NCBI RefSeq assembly: GCF_004358695.1
Contig: NZ_SNAA01000008.1
Coordinates: forward strand, 1-64,000
DNA: 64,000 nucleotides
Origin: Palleronia sediminis
GTDB taxonomy: Bacteria; Pseudomonadota; Alphaproteobacteria; Rhodobacterales; Rhodobacteraceae
Direction of reading: 5' to 3'
The notes under the pieces are model-generated. The model was not told the DNA's origin. It saw nothing but the letters and a program-made list of their open reading frames with translations, and did not search any database. Below are positions 22,737 through 31,254 of this stretch, piece by piece; within the stretch, counting starts at the first letter, position 1; every line of letters starts with the position of its first letter. A program made the position numbers and the translations under genes.

Positions 22737-25649
22737 GTGCAAATGAACCTCGCCTCAAAATCTTTCCTGAGGTTCCTGGTCGACCCTCTCAGTCGACATC
22801 CAAGGTCCTTGACTCTGCAAGACAGGGGCATTGCGGCACGCGGGGCGGGTTCGCCCTGGATAGGTTTTGACGCTATCGCGACGCGCCCCTCAGTGAGGAA
22901 AGGTCTGCTCTCTTCGTCGCTGTCGCTCGATCTTGGGCACGACCGAAACCTGACCTTGCCAGCGGTGGAGCCATATGCGGCCACAACCTTCGCAGAGGCG
23001 GTGACGACCGCCTGGACGAGTTTCAATCGGGCGGAGCTGGAGAAGGAGGACGCCGCGGTCCGGCGCATCCTGCATGCTCTCGATGTGCTCAAGGCGCCGG
23101 ATGTTTATCCTGCCGCATGCCACGTAGCGCCGCTGACGCGCGACGCTGCCGATCTGAACAACCGTGTGCTTTCTAAGTTGAACGCGGAAGCCGTTGGCGA
23201 AGAAGTGATGTCCCGGATCGCCCCGATCGTGGCCTTCGCTGCCGATCCGAACCCCGTCCGGGCGGCGGCTATCGAGACGTTCGTGGAAGCTCAGCTGCTT
23301 CGTTGGAAGGATTTCTTCGACACGGTCGAGTCCATGCCACTGACGCCGGAACAGCGTTTGTCGGTGGTCGTCGACGAAGACGCGACGCTGGTTCTGGCCG
23401 GCGCGGGGTCGGGCAAGACAAGCGTGATCACGGCCAAGGCCGCATACCTGGTGAAGGCGGAGATACGGAAGCCAAGCGAGCTCCTGCTCCTGGCCTTCGC
23501 CAAAGATGCTGCAACCGAGATGTCCGAGCGCATCGAGGCGCGGTGCGGGGTCCCCGTGGCGGCGCGCACCTTCCACGCTTTGGCCTACGAGATCATCGGC
23601 GAAGTGGAAGGGGAGAAGCCCCCCTTGGCGCCGACCGCGACGGACGACAAGGCGTTCTTGTCCTTGATGAAAGATATCCTGCGCCACCTCGTGGCTACTG
23701 CCAGCGATGTCGCACAGACCGTGATCGGCTGGTTCGCCGGTTTCTTCGACGACTTCCCGACGGAGTGGGACTTCAAGAGCAAACACGAATGGTATGCGCA
23801 GATCGAAAGCCGCAACTTACGGACGCTGCAAGGCGAGACGGTGAACAGCTTCGAAGAGCTTTTGATCGCCAATTGGCTGTTCCGGAACGGTATCGCCTAC
23901 GAATACGAGCCGACCTATGAGCACAAGCTCGAGAAGACCGGTCGCCGCGTCTACACACCCGATTTCCGGCTGATCGAGAGCGGCGTCTACATCGAGCATT
24001 TCGGCGTGCGCAAGAAACGCGGCAGGGACGGCAAGGAGGAGCTGACCACGGCGCCTTACGTCGATCGCGATGAATACCTGGAAGGCATGGATTGGAAACG
24101 CCAGGTTCATGCCGAGCACGAGACGGTGCTGGTGGAAACCTACAGCTGGGAGCGTGAAGAAGGTCAGCTACTCGACGCGCTTGCCAAAAAGCTCGAACCC
24201 CACGTCACTCTACGGCCGATCCCGGATATCGCGATCTACGACCGTGTGGCCGAGGTCGGGGTGGTCGATAGCTTCACTTCGCTGATGGGCACCTTTCTGC
24301 GTCACTTCAAGAATGGCGGCTACCGGGTCGAGGACTGCTCTGACAAGGCGAAGACGTTGAAAATGGGCAAGCGGGCGGAGGCCTTCCTAACGATCTTCGG
24401 AGCCGTGTTCCGGGAATATCAGTCCCGTCTGGGCGATCGGATCGACTTCGAGGACATGGTGAACCGGGCTACCTCCCTCGTCGAAAGCGGGCGCTACCAG
24501 AGCCCGTTCCGACATATCCTTGTCGACGAGTTTCAGGACATCTCAACCGGGCGGGCAAAGCTGATCCAGGCACTCAAGCGCCAGCATGCCGATGCCAAGG
24601 TGTTTGCCGTCGGCGACGACTGGCAGTCGATCTACCGCTTCGCCGGATCGGACATCCACATCATGCGCAACTTCGGCGCGGAGTTTGGCGGCACCTATGC
24701 GGGCGCCACCGGCGTCCATCGCACCGTCGATCTTGGCCGGACCTTCCGATCCGTCGACAAGATCGCCTTGGCGGCCCGTCGCTTCGTTCTCCGTAACCCC
24801 GCTCAGATCACCAAGACGGTGATCCCGGCAGGCGAGACGGACGAGCCGTCGATCAGGATCGCCTGGACTCGGCGCGACACCGGGGAGACGACCTTAACCG
24901 ACGCGGTATCTACTCTCGCCGCCACAGGAGGAAAGGGTGGTGGGAAGCCGTCCATCCTCATCCTCGGGCGTTATCGTTTCCTGCGGCCCGATGTGGCGCG
25001 GCTCCAGCGTCAGAACCCCGGGGCGACGATCACCTTCAAGACCATCCACGCATCAAAGGGCCTCGAGGCTGATCACGTCATCATCCTCGGTGCCGACAAC
25101 GCCAAGATGGGCTTTCCTTCGATGATCGTCGACGACCCTCTGCTCAGCCTGGTCTCGCCTGAGGCTGAGCCATATCCGAATGCAGAAGAACGGCGCGTCA
25201 TGTATGTCGCCGTGACCCGGGCCCGGCGGACCGTAACCATCCTTGCCTCCGAAGCGCGCCCCTCCGTCTTCGTCGATGAGCTGATAAAAGAGCCCGAATT
25301 CGGCGTTGTTGTGCCCTTGGAGGCCCAGAAGCACACGCACACATGCCCCGGGTGCGGTGGGCGCCTGCTCCACATGGCCGGCAAGGACGGTCGCGACTGG
25401 TATCGCTGCGAACACGTGAAGCTGTGCGGCGGTCGCATGCCCGCGTGTCCGGCCTGTGGGGTCGGCCTTCCGGTCCGTTGTCAGACCCGTGGAGAATTGG
25501 TTTGCGGAGATTGCGGCCAGAGCCAGCCGGCCTGCCCCAGCTGTGACGCGGGGTGGCTCATCGAACGGCGCGGCCGCTATGGCGCGTTTCTTGGCTGTGT
25601 CCGCTTCCCAGAATGTGATGGCAAAGCCAAGCTGCAAAAAAGCGCATAA
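22737..25649 (+). CDS. SF1 (UvrD/HelD-like) helicase with nuclease-like insert and C-terminal zinc ribbons
   Basis: A 970-residue protein. An unknown N-terminal part (1-195) is followed by a UvrD-like core: Q motif LTPEQRLSVVV, Walker A AGAGSGKTS (about 221-229), the DEFQD motif (about 596) and GDDWQSIYRF; motif V/VI are in FKTIHASKGLEADHVII and VAVTRARRT. Between the core motifs lies a PD-(D/E)xK-like insert (about 370-470: FEELLIANWL, YTPDF, YIEHFGV, then HETVLVETYSW), as in HelD-type helicase IV relatives. The C-terminus has topoisomerase-type zinc ribbons: Cys pairs near 869, 902, 922, 932 and 948-960. It thus combines strand unwinding, cleavage and nucleic-acid gripping. GTG 22737 or ATG 22743 may be the start. 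It lies on the same strand as the HamAB-like pair. Confidence 0.8.
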   Translation: MQMNLASKSFLRFLVDPLSRHPRSLTLQDRGIAARGAGSPWIGFDAIATRPSVRKGLLSSSLSLDLGHDRNLTLPAVEPYAATTFAEAVTTAWTSFNRAELEKEDAAVRRILHALDVLKAPDVYPAACHVAPLTRDAADLNNRVLSKLNAEAVGEEVMSRIAPIVAFAADPNPVRAAAIETFVEAQLLRWKDFFDTVESMPLTPEQRLSVVVDEDATLVLAGAGSGKTSVITAKAAYLVKAEIRKPSELLLLAFAKDAATEMSERIEARCGVPVAARTFHALAYEIIGEVEGEKPPLAPTATDDKAFLSLMKDILRHLVATASDVAQTVIGWFAGFFDDFPTEWDFKSKHEWYAQIESRNLRTLQGETVNSFEELLIANWLFRNGIAYEYEPTYEHKLEKTGRRVYTPDFRLIESGVYIEHFGVRKKRGRDGKEELTTAPYVDRDEYLEGMDWKRQVHAEHETVLVETYSWEREEGQLLDALAKKLEPHVTLRPIPDIAIYDRVAEVGVVDSFTSLMGTFLRHFKNGGYRVEDCSDKAKTLKMGKRAEAFLTIFGAVFREYQSRLGDRIDFEDMVNRATSLVESGRYQSPFRHILVDEFQDISTGRAKLIQALKRQHADAKVFAVGDDWQSIYRFAGSDIHIMRNFGAEFGGTYAGATGVHRTVDLGRTFRSVDKIALAARRFVLRNPAQITKTVIPAGETDEPSIRIAWTRRDTGETTLTDAVSTLAATGGKGGGKPSILILGRYRFLRPDVARLQRQNPGATITFKTIHASKGLEADHVIILGADNAKMGFPSMIVDDPLLSLVSPEAEPYPNAEERRVMYVAVTRARRTVTILASEARPSVFVDELIKEPEFGVVVPLEAQKHTHTCPGCGGRLLHMAGKDGRDWYRCEHVKLCGGRMPACPACGVGLPVRCQTRGELVCGDCGQSQPACPSCDAGWLIERRGRYGAFLGCVRFPECDGKAKLQKSA

Positions 25650-26108
25650 CATGCTGAGAGAGCACGACCCAGCCATCGGCAAGACGTCCGACGGAGGTCC
25701 GCAGGCAGCCGACTGATGACCTTTATAGATACTGACGTCGATGAGCAGACTCGGAGCCGGGTTCATACGCAGGGTGTTATATCGCCAAACCCGGATTCAG
25801 CCTGCTTTTTAAGCTCAACCTCCGCGATGGCGTGTCTGTCTTTCCAGTCGCCCGAGATAAGGACCCCCACAATGATCCTACCAATTCCGCGCAATGTGGT
25901 CTTGCGCGGAAAAACTGGAGACACGCCAAACTTGAGGTTCTCAGGAGGTCACCGACTGGTGCACTTTGAGCGCTTTGCTCACACCCGACTTGACACCATA
26001 TCCTCTAATCGCCCATATTTAATATACATGTCAATCAGTTAGCATAGAATCCTACCACCCCAACCAGTTTCCCGACAGCAATCCGACACGCGGCGCGCCG
26101 CTAGTCCC
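25650..26108. other. Gene-poor border between accessory and core-like DNA
   Basis: About 460 bases without a convincing gene. Its right half is AT-rich (CCCATATTTAATATACATG around 26010-26030), in sharp contrast to the very GC-rich genes that start at 26,109. No tRNA end or clear attachment-site repeat was seen. Confidence 0.55.
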
Positions 26109-26777
26109 TTAGCCCACCTCTGCGCGCTCTTGGGCGGCCGTGCCGAAACGCGGCACATCCGCCGCCGCCATGCCGCGCGCGGCCAGCAGCGTGTCGCGCA
26201 CATAGGCGATATGGGCGGTCTCCTCGATGATCTCGGCCAGGTATTGCGCCGCCATCAGGGTCGGGCCGACCCCGATCGTGCCGTGATTGGCCAGCACCGC
26301 CGCGCGGATCGCGGGATCGCGAAAGACCGGGCCGATCTCGGTCTCGGTCTGCGGCCCGCCATTGGCCGAAAGCGGGATCAGCGGCATCCGCCCGATCTTT
26401 TCGATGGTCTGCACCGTCAGGCACGGGATCTCGATGCCGGCGCTGGCATAGCCGGTGGCCCAGGGGCTGTGGCAATGCACGATGGCGTTGATATCCTCGC
26501 GGATGCGGTAGAGTTCGAGGTGGAAATCGAGATCCTTGGACGGCTTGAGCCCGCCGCCCGTCGTCGCGATCCGTCCGTCCAGCCCGACCACCTGGAGGTT
26601 CTCGCGACTGCATTCCGCGAACCCGACGCCCGAGGGCTTGATGACGATGGCATCGCGCGCATCGAGCCGCACCGACAGGTTGCCCCCCGCATTGGTCTGC
26701 AACCCCACCTCGAAACAGCGCCGCGCGGTGGCGATCAGCGCATCCATCTTGTCATGCAGGTCGGAACGGTCAGTCAT
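26109..26777 (-). CDS. Class II aldolase/adducin family protein
   Basis: A 222-residue class II aldolase, the size of L-fuculose- or L-ribulose-phosphate enzymes. Seen: GNLSVR phosphate/loop motif (about 28-33), KPSGV (about 43-47), catalytic Glu in FHLELYR (about 80), zinc ligands HCHSP (about 92-96) and the third His in LANHG (about 156). Such enzymes cleave or epimerise sugar phosphates via a zinc enediolate. ATG 26777 follows AAAGGA and overlaps the end of the Tm-1-like gene by 8 bases. It is the last gene of the minus-strand catabolic operon. Confidence 0.88.
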   Translation of the reverse strand: MTDRSDLHDKMDALIATARRCFEVGLQTNAGGNLSVRLDARDAIVIKPSGVGFAECSRENLQVVGLDGRIATTGGGLKPSKDLDFHLELYRIREDINAIVHCHSPWATGYASAGIEIPCLTVQTIEKIGRMPLIPLSANGGPQTETEIGPVFRDPAIRAAVLANHGTIGVGPTLMAAQYLAEIIEETAHIAYVRDTLLAARGMAAADVPRFGTAAQERAEVG

Positions 26778-27900
26778 CTCGCATCCTTTCGGTGAGGGCC
26801 TCGACCGCGGCACGCGCCACGGCGGGATCGTTGATATGGGCGTCCATCCGCGCGGTGGTGAAGCGTCGGGCCGCCCGCTCCAGCCCCTCGGCCAGGATCG
26901 CGCGCAGCCCCGCATCCTCGATGGCGCCGCCCGGCGCATCCTCGTGGCTGAACCCGCCCATGGGCAGGATCACGTGGCAGGGCGCGGTCGAACGGTTCAG
27001 CTCGTCCGCCAGCCGCGCGGCCTGCGCCGCCATCTCGTCGGGGGTAAGCTTCACATGGGTGAACTGGCCGGTATGGCGATAATGCGGACGGGCAAGATGC
27101 CCCGGCGCGACGGTGTCGCAGGCGCCCAGCCCGAGAAAGTTCAACCCCCCCGGCAACACCACGCGCGGCAGGGCGCGCGCAGCCGAGAACCGGCCGGGCA
27201 TCGCCACGTGATCGCCCGCGATGGCGATACGGTTCAGCTCGTGCGTGGTCAGGTCGATGACGCCATCGGCGCCGTCCTCGGCCAGGAACCGCGCCATGGC
27301 CGCGCCGCCGAAGCCGTTGGCATGAAACACGACCGGCTCGAGCCCCGCACGCTTGAGCGCCTCGACCGCGGCCGTGCCCGCCCCGCCCGTGGCCCCCAGC
27401 GTGGTCAGAACGACCGACCGCCGGCCCGACCGCGGCACCGGCCGCGCCCGCGCCAGCCCCGCCACGGCGGCGGCGGTGTTCTCGTAGACCTGGTCGAGCA
27501 TCGCGTTCGCGCCCTCGATGTCGCAGAGCGTCGGGATCAGCGTGATCGCGCAATCGGCCAGCATCGGGCGCGGGTCGAAGGGCAGCGTGCTGACGAGGAT
27601 CTTGGGATAGGTCGCGGGCAGCCCGCGCAGCGCCCCCATGACGATCTCGGCCCCGGTGCCGCCGCCCATGCCGACCGCGGCTACGCAATCGGTGCAGCGC
27701 GGCGCGATCCGCGCCGCCGCCTCGGCCGCGCGGGCCTGCATCAGCGCGACCTTTTCGGCGCCCGACACCCGCCCCGGCCCGGTCTCGAGCGAGAGGTCGA
27801 TCATCTCGACCGTCAGCCCATGCGCCTCGAGCGCGCGGCCGAGCGATTCCAGCGCGTCGCGCTTGGTCTGGAGGGTGCCCATCAGCAGCACGCGCGCCAC
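26770..27900 (-). CDS. Tm-1-like ATP-binding (UPF0261) family protein
   Basis: A 376-residue protein of the Tm-1-like/UPF0261 family: N-terminal RVLLMGTLQTKRDAL, a glycine-rich VGMGGGTGAEI loop, and downstream HANGFGGAAMARF and LPMGGFSHEDAPGG, all family signatures. Members bind ATP and are often encoded beside sugar-degradation enzymes in soil bacteria, where their reaction is not firmly established; the plant namesake blocks tobamovirus replication. Here it lies between the ABC importer permease (4-base gap) and a class II aldolase, so it is likely an enzyme acting on the imported substrate. Confidence 0.88.
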   Translation of the reverse strand: MARVLLMGTLQTKRDALESLGRALEAHGLTVEMIDLSLETGPGRVSGAEKVALMQARAAEAAARIAPRCTDCVAAVGMGGGTGAEIVMGALRGLPATYPKILVSTLPFDPRPMLADCAITLIPTLCDIEGANAMLDQVYENTAAAVAGLARARPVPRSGRRSVVLTTLGATGGAGTAAVEALKRAGLEPVVFHANGFGGAAMARFLAEDGADGVIDLTTHELNRIAIAGDHVAMPGRFSAARALPRVVLPGGLNFLGLGACDTVAPGHLARPHYRHTGQFTHVKLTPDEMAAQAARLADELNRSTAPCHVILPMGGFSHEDAPGGAIEDAGLRAILAEGLERAARRFTTARMDAHINDPAVARAAVEALTERMRDD

Positions 27901-27904
27901 GGCG

Positions 27905-28840
27905 TCAGCCCTTGACCGCGCCCGCGGTCATCCCGGTGATGATCTGGCGCGAGGCGAAAAGCGTGAACAGGATCGGCGGGATCGCCAGCAGCATCCCGGT
28001 GGCAAAGATCGTGCCCAGCCCGTCGAACTCGGAGGCGTTGTTCACGATCAGGATCGGCACGGTCATCGTGTCGCGGTCGGCCAGCGCCGAGGCCAGCAGG
28101 TACTCGTTCCAGGCGATGCGGAAGGTAAAGATCGAGGCTGCCGCGAGGCCCGGCTTTATGAGCGGCAGCACCACGATGAAGAATGTCTGGAACGGCCCGG
28201 CGCCATCGACGCGCGCCGCCTCTTCGAGCGAGCGGGGCACCTGCACGATGAAGCTTTGCAAAATCCAGATGACGAAGGGCAGGTTCATCGCGACATAGAT
28301 CAGGATGATGCCGCCATGCGTCCCGGCAAGGCACACATCGCCCCGCCCGCCGAACGTGTCGCGCCACCACGCGCCCAGCCCGTAATCGTTATCGAGGCAG
28401 AAGGCGTTGTTCCACAGCCCGAACACCGGCACCAGAAGCACGGCGGGCGGGATCATCCGAACCGCCAGCGTCGAAAGCGACAGGCTGTCGCGCCCCATGA
28501 AGCGGAACCGCACCAGCGCATAGGCGGCCATGCAACCCATCACCAGCGTCAGCGCGGTCGAGACCAGCGCGATGATGATCGAGTTGACGAAGGCGCCGCC
28601 GAACCGGATCTGGCAGAACCGCAGATGCTCGGGCTCGTACCACAGGATGTCGCAAAGCGCGGTCTCGTAATTGCGGATCGTGGGCATGAAAAGCAGACCC
28701 CCCGCCCCCGAGGTGATATCCACGTCGAGTTTCAGCGAATTGACCAGAAGCAGCAGGACCGGCCCGATCGACATGAAGATCAGCAGCGCGATCAGCGCGT
28801 AGAATGCGGGGTTGGCGCGGGGGCGCGCGGCGCTGGCCAT
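27905..28840 (-). CDS. Sugar ABC transporter permease, MalG/UgpE type
   Basis: A 311-residue inner-membrane protein with about six membrane segments and the permease EAA loop EEAARVDGAGPFQTFFIVVLPL, which docks on the ATPase. An inserted, Cys- and Trp-containing periplasmic stretch (about residues 55-85 and a further one after VFGLWNNAFCLDND, about 135-165) makes it longer than the usual 275-290 residues. It pairs with the other permease gene, 3 bases upstream, to form the CUT1 sugar importer channel. Confidence 0.88.
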   Translation of the reverse strand: MASAARPRANPAFYALIALLIFMSIGPVLLLLVNSLKLDVDITSGAGGLLFMPTIRNYETALCDILWYEPEHLRFCQIRFGGAFVNSIIIALVSTALTLVMGCMAAYALVRFRFMGRDSLSLSTLAVRMIPPAVLLVPVFGLWNNAFCLDNDYGLGAWWRDTFGGRGDVCLAGTHGGIILIYVAMNLPFVIWILQSFIVQVPRSLEEAARVDGAGPFQTFFIVVLPLIKPGLAAASIFTFRIAWNEYLLASALADRDTMTVPILIVNNASEFDGLGTIFATGMLLAIPPILFTLFASRQIITGMTAGAVKG

Positions 28841-28843
28841 GGC

Positions 28844-29821
28844 TCAGCCCTCCTCCTGCTCGGCCGCGAAACGCAGGCGCCGTGCGCGGGCCTCCTGGAA
28901 CCGGGTAAAGGCGAACATGCCCAGCGTCAGCACCATCAGAAGCATCAGCAGGTAGTTCGACATCGCCGCCGCCTCGCCCAGCTCGCGGAACTCGCGCGCG
29001 GTGCGCGCGATGCGCAGCGCCAGGATCTCGGTCGAGAGGCCCGGCCCGCCGCCCGTGAGCACGAGGATCACCTCGAGCACCTTGAAGGCGTCGATCAGGC
29101 GCAACAGCATGGTCACGATCAGCACCGGCGCCATCAGCGGCAGCTTGATATGCACGATCTGCTGCCAGCCGGTCGCGCCGTCGATCCGCGCCGCCTCGAG
29201 CGCCGAGCGCGGCAGCGATTGCAGCGCGGCCAGCGACAGGATGAAGATGAAGGGCGTCCATTGCCAGATATCGGCGATGATGACGGACAGAAGCGGATGC
29301 TGCCCCAGCCAGTTCACATCCGGCAGGCCCACCGCCTCGAGCGCGCGGTTGAACGTGCCGTAGGTCTGGTGGAACATGTAGCGCCAGACCAGCCCCACCA
29401 CGACGGGCGCGATCATCATGGGCAGGATGAACAGCGTGCGCAGCACCGACATGCCGCGCAATTCGCGGTCGAGCATCAGCGCCAGCCCGACGCCCAGCAC
29501 CATCTCGACGGCCACGACGCTGAAGGCAAAGACCATCGTGACCCAGAAACTCTCGTGGAATGCCGGGTCGGCCAGCAGCTTGGCATAGTTGGCCAGCCCC
29601 ACGAACTCGGTCTCGGACAGCGATTGCGACGGGTCCCAGTCGCGGAAACTGCCCCAGATCATGTAGCCGATCGGGTAGAACAGCGCGAGCAGCATGACCA
29701 CCGCCGCCGGCGCGACGAACAGGTAGGGCGTCAACCGGTTCAGCATGGGGGCGCGACGGCGCAGGGGCGCGGCGGCATTCGCGGTCAGGCGGGGGCTGGT
29801 GGGGCGCGCCATCGGGGACAT
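28844..29821 (-). CDS. Sugar ABC transporter permease, MalF/UgpA type
   Basis: A 325-residue inner-membrane protein: a cytoplasmic N-terminus rich in Arg/Pro, then about six membrane segments starting with LFVAPAAVVMLLALFYPIGY, and the EAA loop EAARIDGATGWQQIVHIKLP. It forms the channel with the neighbouring MalG-type permease. Two starts are possible (29821 MSPMAR or 29812 MAR). A strong hairpin separates it from the binding-protein gene upstream. Confidence 0.85.
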   Translation of the reverse strand: MSPMARPTSPRLTANAAAPLRRRAPMLNRLTPYLFVAPAAVVMLLALFYPIGYMIWGSFRDWDPSQSLSETEFVGLANYAKLLADPAFHESFWVTMVFAFSVVAVEMVLGVGLALMLDRELRGMSVLRTLFILPMMIAPVVVGLVWRYMFHQTYGTFNRALEAVGLPDVNWLGQHPLLSVIIADIWQWTPFIFILSLAALQSLPRSALEAARIDGATGWQQIVHIKLPLMAPVLIVTMLLRLIDAFKVLEVILVLTGGGPGLSTEILALRIARTAREFRELGEAAAMSNYLLMLLMVLTLGMFAFTRFQEARARRLRFAAEQEEG

Positions 29822-29852
29822 ACTCGCAAGGGAACGGAAAAAACCGGGGTCG

Positions 29853-29881
29853 GGCCCGCCCCCGCGAACGGGGGGCGGGCC
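29853..29881 (-). terminator. GC-rich hairpin behind the sugar-binding-protein gene
   Basis: A strong inverted repeat (arms GGCCCGCCCCC and GGGGGCGGGCC with a short loop) lies 12-40 bases after the stop of the binding-protein gene. No U-run follows, so it more likely protects or attenuates the mRNA than stops it fully; the permease gene downstream must still be transcribed. Confidence 0.6.
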
Positions 29882-29892
29882 TTGGGCGCGCG

Positions 29893-31221
29893 TTACTTCC
29901 AGAGGTAATAGCCCTCTTCCTCCATCAGCGCGCGGGTGCGCTCGGCCACGCCGTCGAGCGCCTCCTGCACGTCGAGATCCTCGGTCAGGACCTGGCTCAT
30001 CGTGGTGCCGATATCGGCGTTGATCCGGCCCCAGGCGGGGATGATCGGGCGCCAGTCGGGATCGGCGTATTCCAGCGCCTCGCCAAAGGTGGCCGACCAG
30101 GGGTATTTCGCGTTCAGCTCCTCGTTCTGGTAGGTCGAGAACCGCGACGGGTTCCCGCCCGCCATGGCGACGGCCAGATCGCCCTCTTCCGAGGTGAGCC
30201 ACTGCATCAGCAGGAACGCGGCCTCGGGGTTCTCGGCGTTCTTCGGGATGGCGAGGCCGAACCCGCCGGTCTGGCTGGCGCGGATCACGCCGCCCGGATG
30301 GGCCGCGTAGCCGACATTGCCCGCGACCGTACTGCGGCTTTCATCCTCGAAGGTCGAGGCAAAGGCGATCGAGTCCAGAAACATCGCCGCCTGCCCCTGC
30401 GCGAATGCGTTGGCCGCCTCGGACGGGCCGAAGGCCGACGACCCTTCGGGGCCGCAATCCACGATGGTCTTGAGCGCGTTGGCCGCCTCGACACCGGCCT
30501 CGTTGTTGATGATCGGCTCCCAGTTGTCGTCGAAGACCCGCCCGCCCAGCGGCGCAAGGTGCAGCAGGAACGCATGGCTCGCCTGATGCCCCGAGGCCGC
30601 GCGGCTGGCGATGCCGCCCATGCCCTCTTCGAGCTCGGGGATGCGGCAGGCCAGGTCGAGCAGCGCGTCGTAATCCTCGGGCACCTCGAGCCCGTGCTTG
30701 TCGAAGATGTCCTTGCGGTAATACAGAACCGAGGTTTCCGAGCCGAAGGGCAGCCCGAACAGCGACCCGGTCGGCCCCGGCAGGTAGCCCTTTTCGCCGC
30801 CCGCGACACCGATATTCTGCAAATAGCCGTCGATCAGCCCCTCGGGGTTGTAATCGGGATCCGACAGCGCCGGGTTCATGAAGAACCGCGCCAGCGGCTC
30901 GATCTGGTCGGCATAGACGTAATCGGCCTTGGAAAAGACCACGTAGGAGATCAGGTCGTATGCCCCCTCGTCCAGCGACAGCTCGAGCGTCTGGCGCTCG
31001 CGCATGTCGAGATAGGGCAGCATGTCCACCTCGACCTCGATGCCGGTTTCCTCGGTGAATCGGGGCAGAACCTCCATCACCGCGTCGTAATGCGGATGCG
31101 CGGGGAAGTTCACGACAAGCGTGGTCCCCTCGTAGGGCGCATAAGGCCCCTCCTGCGCCGATACGGCTCCGGCGGTGGCCATCGTCGCGGCGATGGCCGT
31201 TGTCGACATGAGTTTCAGCAT
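29893..31221 (-). CDS. Sugar-type ABC transporter solute-binding protein
   Basis: A 442-residue secreted protein: signal peptide MLKLMSTTAIAATMATAGAVSA with predicted cleavage after about residue 22, then the family 1 extracellular binding fold (TLVVNFPAHPHYDAVM, GIEVEVDMLPY, later PTGSLFGLPFGSETSVLYYRKDIF, a hallmark of this family). It captures a carbohydrate-like ligand in the periplasm for the CUT1 importer encoded by the neighbouring genes. The ligand cannot be told from sequence; enzymes nearby point to a sugar, polyol or sugar acid. Confidence 0.9.
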   Translation of the reverse strand: MLKLMSTTAIAATMATAGAVSAQEGPYAPYEGTTLVVNFPAHPHYDAVMEVLPRFTEETGIEVEVDMLPYLDMRERQTLELSLDEGAYDLISYVVFSKADYVYADQIEPLARFFMNPALSDPDYNPEGLIDGYLQNIGVAGGEKGYLPGPTGSLFGLPFGSETSVLYYRKDIFDKHGLEVPEDYDALLDLACRIPELEEGMGGIASRAASGHQASHAFLLHLAPLGGRVFDDNWEPIINNEAGVEAANALKTIVDCGPEGSSAFGPSEAANAFAQGQAAMFLDSIAFASTFEDESRSTVAGNVGYAAHPGGVIRASQTGGFGLAIPKNAENPEAAFLLMQWLTSEEGDLAVAMAGGNPSRFSTYQNEELNAKYPWSATFGEALEYADPDWRPIIPAWGRINADIGTTMSQVLTEDLDVQEALDGVAERTRALMEEEGYYLWK

Positions 31222-31254
31222 GGTTTCCTCCCAGTTGAAATGCGTCTCGGGCGT

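Noticed and set aside
25716-26042. 108-codon open frame at the island border
   Set aside because: Ordinary-looking but without ribosome site; codon use unlike either flank, probably chance.
27638-29908. 756-codon plus-strand open frame
   Set aside because: Antisense shadow of the ABC permease genes; dominated by Arg, His, Gln and Asp.
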